From assembly GCF_051020975.1 (NCBI RefSeq), contig NC_135032.1, forward strand, positions 11,842,001-11,906,000: a stretch of 64,000 nucleotides of DNA, given 5' to 3'. Below the pieces are notes generated by a model. It did not search any database. It saw only the letters and a list, made by a program, of their open reading frames with translations, and was not told the origin of the DNA. This document shows, piece by piece, positions 39,351 through 54,059 of this stretch (position 1 is its first letter; every line of letters starts with the position of its first letter). This DNA is from Osmia lignaria lignaria (Eukaryota; Arthropoda; Insecta; Hymenoptera; Megachilidae). A program made the position numbers and the translations under genes.

Positions 39351-41149
39351 CAAAATTCGAATATCTAAGTGGAGGAGAAATTGTAGTTACTTTTGGTTCG
39401 GCTAATAATGCCGAGTAAGAACTCTTCGTCAGTAATTTGACCCTTGAAACTTGTCTCATATCACAGGCCCTTTATTCGCCAGAGGTTGAAGCTAGTTACA
39501 TAGATCTCCGTTTTCCGTTCATGGTATCCTGAGAAGACTTCTTTTTTCTGGTTCATTTACTAGTTTCCTGTGTAGGATATCGATTTAATCTGTCCAATCG
39601 AGAAGACGAGCCAACGATAAGTCATTGTTTAGATGAATAATATTTAAGACATAGTAACGTTAATTTTCTAATAATTTAATTTAAAAATTTTAGATAAATC
39701 TAATCGCATTTATATTTTACTTATCTTGATTATAAAAATTTGTAAAAGTTGCAAATAACATGGTTGTTAAAAATTTGTTTTCAAAGGGTTACAAAACAGT
39801 AATTTTGTATTTTTGACCCCTAGTGTATGTCACTTCTAGTGGAAGAAACACCTAAAATTACCCAGTTCCTCTGCACTTTCATTTAGTCTTCCAATTACGT
39901 GACACTCGTTAACGCGATAATTACTCTCGCTTAACGAAAATAATTACCATAGTGACCTGCCATTGTCGAGAAATGGTGTCCTTGGAGCTTCACCTTCTCC
40001 AACCCATTCATTGTTCAACGTTTCTTGTCTCAACCCCTTGCTTTCGATCAGTTTTTGTAACAGTCTTCTAAGGAATTACATTTGACCTAGCCGAATAAAT
40101 GAAGAATCAATTTTCCAGATAGCGAAGCAATAACTGTTCATTTTCTTATCCGTTTAACGAATTCGAGACTGACTGCTTCTCGATTCTCCTAAAGTGCTTT
40201 TCCAACTGTTTTACTTGGCGCGATTCGTTCCACTGGATGATTTATTAAATTCGTTTAATATCCTTCAATATAATGGATGGAAATTGTGATGGAGCTGGCA
40301 TGAAATTGAAAAATTTTTTATTTCTTTGTTATAACTTGTTATCCTTTGACTCCATGGTTCGTCTTCCGAAAGTCGAAGTCGATAAAAGTCCACTAATATT
40401 AAAATGTTGCTTATTAAAATAATGATAAACTTGGTCGATATTAACTTGGTAAATAGTTCCAAATTTCCATTAACAAAATCTTCCTGTAAACATCTGTTCT
40501 ACAGAAACCTTTGAAGAAACATTTCCATAAACGAAAGATACCCGTCGACGTACATCGTCCAATTTGTAGGTAATTCATGAAAGCATACGTATCGTGTGCA
40601 GCATGGAATGAGCTATGTATGTGCTGAAATCCTCTTACGTTCGAACAGATTCGGGCACATTTTCCTAAGTGGCGTTTAGTATGGAAAACCACGAGCTCCT
40701 TGGATGGTGAAATATACGAAAAGTTGAGAGCCGATTTGATGTTGAACCAGGATCGAGGGTAGAGGTCAAAGAGGGAACAGCGTCGGTAGAAGAGGGGGTG
40801 GGGTGGAGGCGCGAAGGGAAGGGGTGAAAACCCGCATTCAAGTTTTCGGCAGCAACTAACGCTTCCCTGAACATTTTCTGGCACAAAGCCTAACTTGGCA
40901 TCGCGCGAGCACGAGATCGGGTCGCGTTCACGCCGCTTTTAACAGATTAATTTTACGACTGAGACTTTCATATCTTTTACTCGGAGAAAAGTTTTTCTCT
41001 TTTCCTTCGATTATACCATGTGTCCCACTTTCCATGAGATTCGCTGTCATCAATTATCAATCTGTCAGCACATCATGCTAAGTGAATTGCAAATGCAGTT
41101 ACCCCACGATCTTGAGAAGAACGGTGTCCGAGATGCAGTCTCAAAGCTT

Positions 41150-41215
41150 TTAACCCTTTCTCGGTGCTAAAAGCGCCCATAGGCGCTCGAGAAATTCGCT
41201 CGCCCTACTCGAGTT
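41150..41215. repeat. short motif-rich segment, possible dispersed repeat end
   Basis: Begins with TTAACCCTTT, then the hairpin AGCGCCCATAGGCGCT and repeated CTCGAG/CGCTCG elements. TTAACCCTTT recurs across the window, so this may be the end of a decayed dispersed element. Confidence 0.35.
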
Positions 41216-44200
41216 CGAATACAAGGTGTCGTGTAACTAATGGTATAGGTGAGAATTAGATGATTCGACGTGCAAAATTAACCTGATAGTGTGCAATAGA
41301 ATTTTATCATGTAGAGCTCCGTTTTTAAGTTTTGAATTATGAAATAAATTTTCAGAAAATAGTAGTGTAAGTAGTTAAACGTTATTTGATAAACCCACCG
41401 TATTGTAATAAATTGGAAATGGACTATGTATATCTGATGAATAATAATTGCCGGACTGAATATTCAAATTCTCCGACAAAATGCTCCATTTATTGTAACA
41501 ATGATATCGATAAAATAAGCCACGTTGGACGCGAGCGATCGTATAATCGCATTAAGTTTCCATTAATCCCAGAATTATAAATCGTACGAACATTCAGAGG
41601 AACACTGACGATGTTGTTATGATTTCCTGTTACAGAGGATGTTTCAAAATAGCTGATGAAGTTTTAGGAATACCATTTTACCTAGATTGTTTCCCTTGTA
41701 ATTATTAATATGCACAATATTTCATTTTTCTTTATTTATGCTAAAATGTCAACAAAAAAAATAATAGGAGAAGTTAGGATATTTCGTTTGATAGTTTCTT
41801 AATTATTGTCAAGATCAGTAGTACAACTAGGGAGAAGTTATAAATATTTTCGAAAATTTGAAAGAAACGACCAGATGACGGTGCCAAAGCATTCGTGTCA
41901 GCGACACGACATTAACGGACACGAAATATTTAATTGGCCCTTTCGAGGTTGCAGGACCGAAACGGGCTACCAGCTCAACTCGTAGCCTCTTTGATATTGC
42001 ATTACAATGAAATAGGTCAGCCGGTACTGGTCTTGCCCAGCTAACAAAGGCAAACTTCTATAGCGGTCAACGTGATTTCTGTCATTCTACTGCGGCAGGG
42101 CTTGTGCAAACGTTTACGAACGCATTCTCGTTAACCAATTCTCTCTCTTTTCCATCACAAATATTTCTTTTTTGTATTTTCGCGTGTCGGTGTGTGTCCT
42201 TTTAGCGAACCGACTATGTATACGTATTTCCTTAGTACCGGTTGGTAAATAAGTTTATGACACGGTCGTGAAATTCTGTTTTTGACAAGACTCTCAAGGT
42301 TTACTGTTGGCTCGTGTTTAACCGAGCAGAGGTCGTCAAAGAAGGGAGTAAAGTTTGCTATTCGCGGTTTCATAGAGTCTTACTATTTCTAACAGTTTAT
42401 ACTACTCTATTTTTTAGTATAATTCGAAAACATTGCTGAATAAAGTAACAAGAATTAAAGCCATATTAAATCCACATTCTAATTATCAGATAAAAATTAC
42501 CAAAAGGGTTAATGAAATGAAATAAACAATTGGTCGTTAATGAGCACGTGGTCATTAGTGAGTACATTTGCCTTCCAATTAGCGTGAATTCTGATCTTTA
42601 CGGGTATTTTAATTTTGTATGCCTGTATAACAAAAAGTTTAATTAGCGAAAGAATTAATAGGCGTTTTAAAACGTGATTGCTTGTCAGAACAGGTAACAA
42701 ACAAGCTGAGCATGATAGATTATCCTCTGCATGTATGCCTGCTACGATTAAGCTAGAAATTTGCTGTAGTATCGCGCGTATCGCACCCGTTAGGTTGCTG
42801 ACTTTCGGCCAAACCGTGGTTAATGAAACGATAGACATTCCTCGGCTATGTCTGACAGTTTCGCACACTTGTGCCAACTCAAATATGCCCGTTTGCCGTT
42901 TCTGCGCAATTACATCACAACGCCGCTAAAATCCCTAATGAAAATTCGATAATTAATCGCACCCGTGTCGTGCGATCAGATAATTCTAGATCCGTGTTGA
43001 GGCGCTATGTATCAGTATAAAATCATTTTTATTCCTCTCAAAGACTGAAGGAATTCTTTTTCGTGATTAATTATTTCAAAATCGCAAAATTTCATTGAGA
43101 ATCAAATAACTAATTTTATTGATATTTAGATATTTACCTTCTGTTATTTAATAAATAATCTAGTTTGTAGTGTCTAATGTAATCCTTTGTTGAGATTCTT
43201 CAGTAGTAGGAACTATGTCAATGCGGGTAATTTTCCCGGAAGTTTCTTGAACACGTTTCCCTTGAAGCAGACTGTTAGACTCCAGAACGTCGCAATCAGA
43301 ACTGCTTCAAGTTAAATATTAAAGTAATGTGTACACAGAAGCGAAAAGGTTAATTGAATTAATCTGCACAGACGTACCGTTGCATTGGTTTAAATGGCAA
43401 ATAAATGACGGTTCTCTTGAGAGTGATCCGATGAAAGGTTTATTTCCTTCAGCAGTTAATCATTGAAATTTGCAAACTGCAAATAAAGTCTCTGATTATT
43501 ATTAAATAGTTTAGGAACAAAATTTTGATTTATTATTAATTATTGTTGCATAATTTTTTTCATAAATTCTTTCATTATCTAATAATTTTTATTTTTACAA
43601 AAATTTTATTTACATGTCATTTGATTTTATAACTTTTATCACATTTACGAACCAGAATTCATCATCATCTTATTTACATCTCTGACATGAAAACGAACGA
43701 ATAAATAGAATTGCTTTTGTGTGCGCCACGTTTAATAACAATGCTGAGTGTAATTAATTTTCGTCGCTTCTTCGGTATAAGCTAACAAGTCCCAAGCGTG
43801 GTAAGGAATGTCATGAGTCGCTGACACGGCACTTATCTTCCGAGGCACATAATTTTATTCTAAGAGATACCTAGCTAGAGATACGAGATTTTAGAGAAAT
43901 GAAGAACTCGGAATTACGTGCACGATCACGTGCACCCAGAAAACGTGGTCGACCCTTTTTTTCTCTTCTAACTTTTCTAATTACAGTGTAGATATAGTCA
44001 CTCAAAATGTTCGTATACCATGTACCATAAAATTTCTATATAATTTATAGTAGAATCATTTTATACTAACTCTTGTAATAAAATATTTATTTATTAATAT
44101 ATGGAATATAATATATAATGTTTTCAGGCAAATGTTATTTAAAAGGCAATATAAGGAAAGTTAGTATTAACATTGTTTCAAAAAAAAGAATGATAAAAAA

Positions 44201-47200
44201 TTCCATCAAATTTTATCACAGAGTTAGAGTACCCTGTGTCAAGAAGATTGAAACTTGTTTTAGGGGAAAAGTTCCCTAATCAAATATTAATGCTACGCGT
44301 AACTTCAAAAAAGAAGACCGCATGAATATCTCTGTAAGATACATTATTCCTGTTCTCTTATCTATTCATATATTCTATTAAAAAAGAATTAATATTAATT
44401 TATATGTTCTGTAAATTTGGATCATGATTAACCCAAGCTCCTCTGTTCAAGAGTTAATTAGTGGATGTGACCATTCCAGTAAATAATGCAAATATGCATA
44501 TTCCGTTTTTATATAACAATTCCTTCCAAATAAGTGAGTTTATTACCAGCATTTCTTCAGCCAACCAATTTCTCATCTCTGTATAGCACCTTTATCCGCA
44601 GAAGCAAAGGGTTAGTTCTTTACCACCCTTCTAAACCCTTCAGAGGAAAGCACAAATGAGTTGGATAAGTGGTGGGAAGCTTCTTCCTCTATTCTTCTCT
44701 TTAACCGAGTGAAGCCCACTATGCACGCGTATGTACGTTTAAATTTGAGTGGATATCTTCCGTATTCGAGATCGTGTCAAGGTTTCACTTACAACGAGGT
44801 CTGGCCCGAGCGATGGTGACACACTGGGAAAGCCGAATTGGGTCACACTGTGTCACGGAATTTCACGACAACTAACGCTCCATCTCCTCTGTAATTTCGC
44901 AATTTCGAAAATTGTTAACACTGTACGATCTGCTTCGTTGAGAATTATGGCGTTATTGTGGAGATAGTCCTTGGGAACTTGAAGTGTTATTATTCTGTCT
45001 CTAAATATCTCAGTGTAATTAAGCGCTGAATCGTTTGGATTGTTTATTATTTCGTTTTCTTGAGTGCTGGAATTAAATATGGCCTTTGCTTCATTTTTCT
45101 TTCTTCTGTATTCTTTTAATTGGAATTCACTTTGAACATTATCGGATGTGCTTTATATTCAATTAAAATTGTTGATTAAAATTAGAGTATATAGTAATAT
45201 GAGACAGCTATTAATTGGAGCTTCTTTAAATTTTGCAATAATTTTCGTTCAAAATCCTCGAATAATCTAGTGAATGCGAAAATCATTCATTGACGAATAA
45301 TTTAGCACGAACGGAACGATTATACGCTGCTAAATTAAATTTCAAAATTAATTCGGGTGTGTTCGATCGTAACCCATATAAAATGTGCTTATGTTATACA
45401 TAATATGTGTTTATCAATCTGAAATTGCTTATGTCGTTCAATATTAACTTTTCCAAGAAATTATAATATGAAGAATCTAATTAATTCTAATATGTATATT
45501 GCATTATTGATTGAAATGCACATATATTTGGGAAGAAGAAGACTAATATTTGATGACTACCTAATCTAGTTCATGCAACATTGAATAATAAAAAGTGTAT
45601 ACATGTTCATTAAATTCGTGGCAAAAATATTTCGTACCACAGCTTACTGCAAATTTCATTACTGTACGCATTTTTTTGCTGTCGTCGTCGCTCTTCGTAA
45701 GTCTGCATGATTAATCGTCGCATTTTTCTGGTCTTCCCGTTTTCAAAAGAAACTACCCCGTGCGCTGCATATCATTCCCTCCGAATGAACAGTCACTCGT
45801 TAATCACACTATTCTATGAAGCAAAAATAAATTTCTTCATTGAAAACAGGAATTCTGTTGAATCAAGTAGGATTTCATTACGCAGCTCACAATGAATGAG
45901 TTGGAACCGCATAGAGATGAATATTCGACGTGTGATCTTAAGGAGTTTCATATTGCCAAATGGAGGAACTCGGATTGCTGTTGGCGTTGCTGCATCCATC
46001 GCTGAAACTTTGCTTATTACTGACGAAGTCTGGTAATATAGATAGGAAAGTTTGTTCAGTGATGGTATCTATGTTACGATTACTTTTGGCGATTGGAAAA
46101 TATCCCTGACAAGGTGGATTTATAATGTGGATACTTGGAGATCTTGTTTGTAATAGAATATTGCATAAATGATAGATTTTCAAGCCTGTGAAGTCTGATA
46201 CAATTTCATGACATAAAAGTGATATAAAAAAGGCAATTTTATAAAAATTAAATTTACCACATAAATTATACAGTATTTCCAATATTTCCATAATTTTGAA
46301 TTTTGCTACGCAATTTTGCAAATATGAGCAATTTAGGTCATAAATGAATAATTTATACAGATATTTCGCAATTATAAAAGTTTCTTAAATTCCTTTAATT
46401 CTTTCAAAATAACACTGTTGGAAATGCATCATTTTATCTGCATTTCTCATAAGATCCAACATTCTTTTTCAGATAATGATTATGATTTAGTATAAGCTAT
46501 TTTCATATACAACACGTTGGTACTGAAAAATTCGTGCGATTTTAAATTGCACTTTTCCTGATAAACCATAACGTTTAAGGGGTTGAATTTGTAAATGTTA
46601 CACGAACGGTTGGCGAAATCGTCGGTTCAAGATAATGCGGGGGTGATTACGTGGAATAGTGAAAATCGGACGAAGGGAAATAGAAAAAAATAAATAGCAC
46701 GCTGGAGGGAAAAGGTAACGCAATTCTTTGGGTTTTATAAGGCGACGCTTATTATCATTCTGTGCCAGGTATAAAACGAGGTTGACGATGCACAATTTCT
46801 CAGACGATGTTTACCTTTGTCAGCTAAGCATTCAGCTGACTTTATTCTTTACACGAAATCGCGAGAACGAATTAAAATGCTAACTGCTTGTTAGTAGCTG
46901 CCACTGGCGGTGTTGGTTTAAACAAAATGCGGCTTACAATTAAACAAAGCTGACATAAATTAAAGGCAAAAACGAAGGTGGCAATTAAAGGTGAATTATA
47001 ATTATTCTGGGTATATTTTAGGTGAAACTAGAATAAGTCTGCGTCAAATTTTGGAATTTACGTGGAATTTGCACGATTTCGATCAAAGTACGATTAAATG
47101 GAATTCGATATAACTGCTCGTTGCATTTGTATACAACACCTATATCAGTAGCAATACATTTCTGAAAATATTAAAACCTTATTAAGAGAAGGGAAATAAA

Positions 47201-47637
47201 ATGTTAAAGAATTTAAATAGCAAAAAATTTGAAATTCCTGAAAATTCATGTGCTCTACTTTTCATAGCATTTTAAAATAATTTGATAATTATACATGGAC
47301 GATATGAAAATTATGAAAACTAAATTACCTTTGATATTTAAATGTTTTCGTTTCATATGTGTGGATTGTAAGAGATTCGTAGAAATGATTACGAAAATGA
47401 AATTTCATTAAGAGCACGCTTATGTATATGTTTCTAAACTTGACTTTCGCGCAGATGTAATGTTGAAAAAAATTCCAACCTGGGTCGTGTAGCGTAATAA
47501 AACGGATTAATGAAACACTAATTACAGAAATTATGGAAAAATGTTGTAAAAGGATAAAATAATTCTTATGATTCATCAATTTGAAGCTTGAAGTTTAATA
47601 CTCAATGAAAATAATTACAGACACAGTTCATCAATAT

Positions 47638-47682
47638 TCTTGTAAGAACCTTTGTGTACTCTTGTAAGTAGCCTTTATGGCC
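47638..47682. repeat. two-copy ~24-bp direct repeat
   Basis: CTTGTAAG, a few bases, then CCTTT occurs twice in tandem at roughly 24-base spacing. Minor local duplication. Confidence 0.45.
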
Positions 47683-48878
47683 ACTTCGAAGGTCCATTAG
47701 TGGACATCCTTATTTTCAAAAGCTGCTATCATACTTTCAAAAGTATAAAGACTTTTATAGTTCAAATGGCGTTTGAATGGGGATTGGAAGCTCGAGTTTG
47801 AATTGCCTCCAAACTTGCAAGCGGGAGTTTTAAATCTTCACCCTTAGACCTGATGGTGTAGTCGTGAAGTTAGTAATCCCTAGTGCAGTCTGATGGTAAA
47901 GAAATTCTGGGGAATTTCAGTAGATAGGTGCGCCATCGCTTAGCAAACAGTGGAAGTTTTGCAAGCGCCGCAGCGAAGACAAACGAACCCTACCCTTTGG
48001 AAGAATCCACAGCTTCCAATTACCCCTTTGATACACGGGTGTAGATTTACCGACCAAACTATTGCATCGATATGTATTAGAGGGTGCAAAAATTTATATA
48101 CATTTATTAGGAAACTAATCATTCTATGTTTATAAAATTGGATTAAAAAAATTAAAAATTGCGTTAATTTTAGCCGTGTAAATCTGTTCCCAATTTCAAT
48201 ATTTTATTTACCTTTCTTTTTTTTATTTGATATTTTAGTTCAATTCAATTACATCACTTTACCCGTATTCGAAATTAAATATTAAATTAATAAGAGATCG
48301 AATTGGTAAATTTTCGAGAGAAATCCACTTGATTTGACATTACAGAAGTAGTCTGTCGTAAAAGTGTGCAAGTGACGCTTCGTTAAATATTGAACGCGAA
48401 ACTTGAAGGTAATAGATGCACATAAAAACTTGAAGGGAAGATCTTTTATATGCTATAAAAAAAAATCTGATGTGGTATAATAAACTTTAATGAAATCTTC
48501 TTGTTGCTTCGAATTATCTTCAAGTGTGCATATATCTTTACGTTTTATTTCTCATTTTCTTTTTTTTCAGTATTTCAAATTCTCTTTATTTTGCTATATT
48601 AAAACACACATTTGACAATTATGTACTTGATAGTTTTTATTGCAAAATTGATTGATAAAGTAAATTGAATTTCATATTTCCAGTGTTCCATTTTATATCG
48701 AAATAGTAACCATTATTTTTGAATGCAAATACCTGTCAGAATAATAATTTTTAAAAAAACTCCTATCGCAAATGTTTTCTGATTGACATTTTCATTTTCT
48801 ACACGCCAACTAAATGCAAAAGTACAATTACAACATTTCAAAATCACTAAATCAATTAATTATTTTTGATACTGTTGT

Positions 48879-49003
48879 ACGACAGCTTTGCAAGTAATTT
48901 AACAGTAAATTGTTGAACATTGTTATACGAATGCTTTGAAGTAATTTAACAATGAATGTTTAAATGACAGCTTTGCAAGTAGCTTACCACTAAATTTATA
49001 TGT
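48879..49003. repeat. three-copy imperfect tandem repeat
   Basis: Units start at 48879, 48927 and 48964. Each carries ACGACAGCTTTGCAAGTAAT or a close variant, then TTAACARTRAAT-like sequence. Units are about 37-48 bases long with indels: a diverged minisatellite. Confidence 0.65.
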
Positions 49004-49989
49004 TAAAATGTACAATAGTTTAATCAGTGAAGTTCATGAATATTCTATTAAAAATTATAAATGTAAACAGTATTATACAATTACATTCTTTCTAATAAAG
49101 TATAACAGCAGATTGTGAGAGCTTTGAATTATGTAAGAGGTTGTTAATTAATATTTTAAAAATAGTACTTGTTACAGTTGAGATGAAATTAAAAAAAATT
49201 AATTCTTCCATTTGCTTCTTATTTTATCGCGGATTATTAGTATTCAAGGTTTGTCGAGAATATATTTTTTAACGTTACCGAGTTAGACGTGGGTGGAAAA
49301 GGTTTTTCAAGGAAATTCTAACGAGCACTGCTCGACTTCATAAAATATACTATAGTTAACAAGTAGGACGTTTGGACATTTTCTCAAAAGAAGAACAAAA
49401 ATTAAAAGTCTCATGTTTCGATAAATATTTCATTAAATGTTTCACTGAAAAGTGGAAATAATGTTTTTCAAGCATTAACTTTAACGAGAATTAATATAAA
49501 ATTTGTTATTTGCATTTTAGGATTTTTGGTTCTTATTTTTAAAGATATCTGTAAATGTTTTCAAAAGTATTTAGTGACATTGATGTGTGAAAATTATGAA
49601 AATATTTTAAACTGATGGGTTGCATTGCAAAATATCTATTTTTTATTTTCTCTAAGAAAATATAAAACATTCAGGTGCTTTTGTAACCAACTGTATTTCT
49701 TGTCCATACAAAATGAGATCGCATAAAACCGAGACCACGTATAAGTATCACATAAACAGAGAGATTTTTTATCAGGTAAAAGGAAACCCTTGTATAAGGA
49801 ATGAACGGTTTCAAGGTAACTGAAAAAGTTTCACTTGTTAGAAAATTACTAAGCAACATTTTTTGCATTTGTGCCTTTTTTTATTTGCAAACGTGGCCAA
49901 CAGAAACCAAAATAGAAAAAAAAAATACAGTAGAATTTTTCTTTTCTCTGAAAGGAAATATGTTCAGTGTATCATAGTTGGGAAAACTC

Positions 49990-50450
49990 GTTAACGGGCA
50001 GCAGGCGTGTTTCAACAATTGTGCTTTTTCCACGTAAGAACGTAATTGGGCCCTTCAATTTTTCACCGTTGCGCTAGCTGTCCCCTTTTTTTTTTGTCCG
50101 TACCTTCATTCGGGATTTCTCGTTCGTCGCGGTAAATTCGGCACGCTATTTGCAGCCTCGACAGCACGCAACAGACACGTAGCTATTGTGTACACTAGCT
50201 GCATCGTGTTTCACGTTTTCAGAGTGCCCCGCTAGTGCAGACTGCACTCGTGAACGCAGAAGTTAATCGCCCATGAATCAAATATGTTTTACCGAAGAGA
50301 GCATCTCACCGAGGGTTTGCCTTTTTACGCATCGCTACTACTTGACCGTCCGCCGCCGGCTGACTATAACGAGTTTTTCCACTTACGCCGCGCTATGACC
50401 GGCTGCGACCAGGTTTAAAGATCGCCTCGTAATTCTGTGAAATGTAAAAG
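49990..50450. promoter_or_regulatory. CpG-rich non-coding island, candidate enhancer or promoter
   Basis: About 460 bp of CpG-rich unique sequence with a perfect small palindrome AGTGCAGACTGCACT (50234-50248). An acceptor-like tract ends near 50222, but every frame after it closes within a short distance, so no exon is called. Confidence 0.35.
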
Positions 50451-50641
50451 CTGCTTCTGCTCCTAGAACAATTCACTGAACGAGGATACAGGTGAACAGA
50501 AATAGAGTTTTACTTTGTATTCTACAACTTCATACTAGAACAATGAATGCTGAATGTATAATGTACATATAATGTTGGTCAGAAGTGGAAAATTATTTCT
50601 TGATTTTAGAGAAATATCTTATATTCAAAGTATTTTTATAG

Positions 50642-50861
50642 CAACAAGTGTCTCATCTGCTACAAATAATAACCCGGCAATCTGATAATTAACTGATACT
50701 AAATAATATTTACTAATTAAAGTACGTATATCCTATTGAATTATAATTCACCAACAGGTGTTGCATTCACTACAAACGAACTAACCAGTTGATAATTAAC
50801 CGATACGAAGTACTATTTACTGACCCAAGCTTGTATTTCTTATCGAGTCACGAGCCACAGT
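50642..50861. repeat. diverged 110-bp tandem duplication
   Basis: Units 50642-50751 and 50752-50861 align over most of their length: each begins CAACARGTGT/CAACAGGTGTT, contains CTACAAAYAA, then TTGATAATTAACYGATAC or a close variant and a TATTTACT block. An old local duplication. Confidence 0.65.
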
Positions 50862-51776
50862 ATTCACCTGCATCGTCCGCTAAAAACAAAATATTATTAC
50901 AAAGATTAATAACACGCAATGCTGGATTACTGCCTCTTAAAGCGAGAAGACAAGTATAAAGTCGTTGGTTCGTGTAATCTACCTTCTCTACGTTAAATAT
51001 TTAATCTCAGGTCGCTTAGCTAGAATACACGCGAATGCTTGCACGAACAGTTCAATCTTTTGTTTTATATTCGTTGTCGTTTTACATCGTCTGTGTAGGT
51101 ATACGAAAGGGACAGTATAAAAGGGGAAGGAAGTCAAAATATACGAGCTTACATGAACCTACGTAAACCGGGGTATAATATAACAAATTTCACGACGGCA
51201 CGGAAGGTAAATTATTATTATTTCATTGCAGCGAGGAACGGGAAGAAAAAATGAGATTCAACTTTTAAATTTAATTGTTCAGTTTCTTTCTTGAAATTAA
51301 TAGAATAATTTTAATGATATTTAAAACTTTCTTCTTTTGAACGTGATAATATTAATATTATACAGTATTTTGTACAACTTTTTTATATATAAACTAGGTA
51401 AAAAGAAGGAGTAACCCAGAATGAATTTATTAAAAAGTTTCCTAATAGGGTATCAAAAAGGTAGTGTGTTGAAGTTCAAAAAGTCGTTCTCGCGGTGGGG
51501 GAAGACTTGATCCAGACTAAAAGTTTTCGTTCGACTGCTTAGGGAAATGAAACGAGTGGCAATAAGGTAAGAATTGCATAACATACATAATTCTTCGCGG
51601 AATTACTCGATGATAAAGCTCGTGGAAGGCTTTGAGAAATTGCACAGGAAAGAGCTTAGGATAGACCAAATCGATTTTCCACTTTATAATTGCTGCGATA
51701 TTTTCTTGATTTATTTTCTGCTTCTCAGCAAATCGTATAAAATGATACTTCTTCTCAATAGTTATATTTATATTGA

Positions 51777-51898
51777 AAATTCTAGAATTTAAAAATTTGT
51801 AAATTCCAAAATCCTTAAACTTAGAAATTCAAGAATTACAAAATGTGGAAGTTCAAAAACTCTAAAATTTGAGATTTCCAAAGTTTCGAATTTTTGGA
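51777..51898. repeat. degenerate ~10-bp repeat tract (copy E)
   Basis: About 120 bases of TTCTAGAATT, AAATTCCAAAAT, AGAAATTC and similar units at about ten-base spacing, matching the texture of the other tracts. Confidence 0.6.
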
Positions 51899-53759
51899 TC
51901 AGACACAATTATGAGTGCTACCGTATAGTGTTAATAATTAGAATTTCAATACGTCTAATTAAATTTGTTCATTCTTACTATGACACTTAGTATGTTAATT
52001 GCCTCTGGACCCCAATTAATTCTCAGTAAAGCCAAGTTTTGTATGTAAGAACAAGAAAGTTTTCGTCGATCACAAGAAAGACTCGGGGCAAAATCACAGC
52101 CTGTCCATCTTCAACACTCCTCCAGGTTCCAGGAAATGTTACGAAAGACATTCTGATAATGCACTGCGAGGGAAAAGTGGAGTATTGGACTTAAAAAGCG
52201 CTTCGTCAACTCGATGGAAATTCGTTACTCCCCACTTAGTTAGCCGACTACTAAAACGCTTAAAGAGACTACACCCCTGTAAATTACGTACAAAGTCGTT
52301 TGAAGCTTCGAAGAAAGTCCATTCTTAAGGAAATTTTAAACAATTCATTTAATAAGACCTGTTATTAATTAGCACAAATCAGATTAGAGTTTTCAAAGTT
52401 GGTTGAGAGCAAATAAAAGCACTTATGCGTGAAAATTCCATAGAATGGTGGGTCTTCTTTCTTGCAATATCTTCTGAATACATTTTGCAACTTTGAAGTA
52501 ATTAAAATTCAAGAATTCATGTTATTTTTATTTCTAGTTCAAATTTTGTTTTTTCTTTACAATTTGGTTGGCATATTTTAATTTTTGGCATTACTTTAAT
52601 TAACAGAGTATATCATTTCAGCTGAAGGTACTTCGTAGCATGCTCACGTGCAAGTGCTCTTAAGTAATAAACTGCTCGCTTATTTCTTATTTACTGTACT
52701 TAATTCATTTCAATCTTTTCTTTTCTTAGCGGTTAATATTCATTAAGAAAAATGTTCATTTCGTTTACAACTTATAAAAGAAGGTTTAAAAAGTGAGAAA
52801 AACTCAAAGTTTTGAAAGATACATGGATTTATTCTCGTTTAAAAAGGTTTTTATTAGCAATTTTTTAATTTTCCATCATTTTACCTTTGTTTATATAATT
52901 ACAAAATTATTAAATAGAAACTAGAAATACCTAGAAAAATCCTTAAAATAATTTACAGTAATAAAAATATTGTAAAATATTCATTACGGGTCGAAATGGG
53001 GCCAGACACCGTCTCCCGTGTATTTAATTAAACCATTCTCCTTCGAGGATTAACTATCACACAAAACAGATTCACAACGTGGGTCACGAATGATCCGGCG
53101 CACTGTTAATCACATTTTATAGAAGTATAATAGCAACTAGTTCACCTCTGAAAAGATTGCACGAGTCACGTGTTGGTGTTTCAAATGTAATTGGTAAATT
53201 GTGATTGCTGGTTACTTATAATACTACGCCATGTTATTGGTACTGTAAACTTTAATTGAACGAGATATCTAAGGGGGGCTACAGCTCCGGATCTCACTTT
53301 CCAGGGAACCCCTTTCTAACTCTTTTATTTACTATGTCAAAAAATATTGAATGAATTTTTCTTACTGTTTACTTTTTTACAATTAAATGTTATTTAATGT
53401 TATTTAGAATCAATCTTAATTTTTTAACCAATGGGGCCCCTCGAATGTTTTATAGCCCTTGGAGCTGGATGTACTTAATGACAAATCACATATTCACAAT
53501 TTTCGATGAATTAAACAACGAAAATGAATTTGCATTTTTGCGATATCAGGATGGTTCATTGATTCTATATAACAATCAGGATTATCGAATATTTCAGATA
53601 GCTTGATTGGAATTTATTATTCATTTCAAACGTTCGTGTAAAATCTAATTTTTAATTAATAATTATTGATCTCCCTTTGATACTTTGTCTGTGGTATGCT
53701 TTATTTCAGGAAGAAATAAAAAGAAGTGTATTTTATTGGTTCGGTGATCGATTAAAAGT

Positions 53760-53882
53760 TCGTATCAATATATTATTAAATTTTTATAGAATATGACAAG
53801 AAATATTACAAGAACTACAAATAATATGAAATACAAAATTAATTAAATTCGGGACTTTCTCCCTGCTCCACCAGGTTAAGAT
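53760..53882. repeat. dispersed repeat, copy 1
   Basis: Contains ATATGAAATACAAAATTAAT followed by a CGGGACTTTCTCCCTGCTCC-like block, which aligns to the copy near 57.4 kb. The family is not recognised. AT-rich body with a G+C-rich tail. Confidence 0.5.
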
Positions 53883-54059
53883 TTTAATAACTTTAAATGC
53901 AACTTTAAATTGCGGTACAACACATTCCTCTCTTTATTATCTGATTATCATTCAAACATTCAAAATACACATAAATTGAACTCCGTATAAACAGAATGAC
54001 AATATTATTATGGAACGCGTTTGACCCCAAGGAAAGGTTGAAGCGGTATCCGGGGGATT

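Noticed and set aside
42509..42877. Minus-strand ORF of 122 codons
   Set aside because: No recognisable domain or splice sites, and an overlapping plus frame is also open.
49750..49762. ATTTTTTATCAG followed by GTAAAA
   Set aside because: The tract is short and interrupted, and the donor lacks G at +5.
50195..50275. Exon starting after the acceptor-like TTTTCAG near 50220
   Set aside because: The frames close within tens of bases and no matching donor follows.
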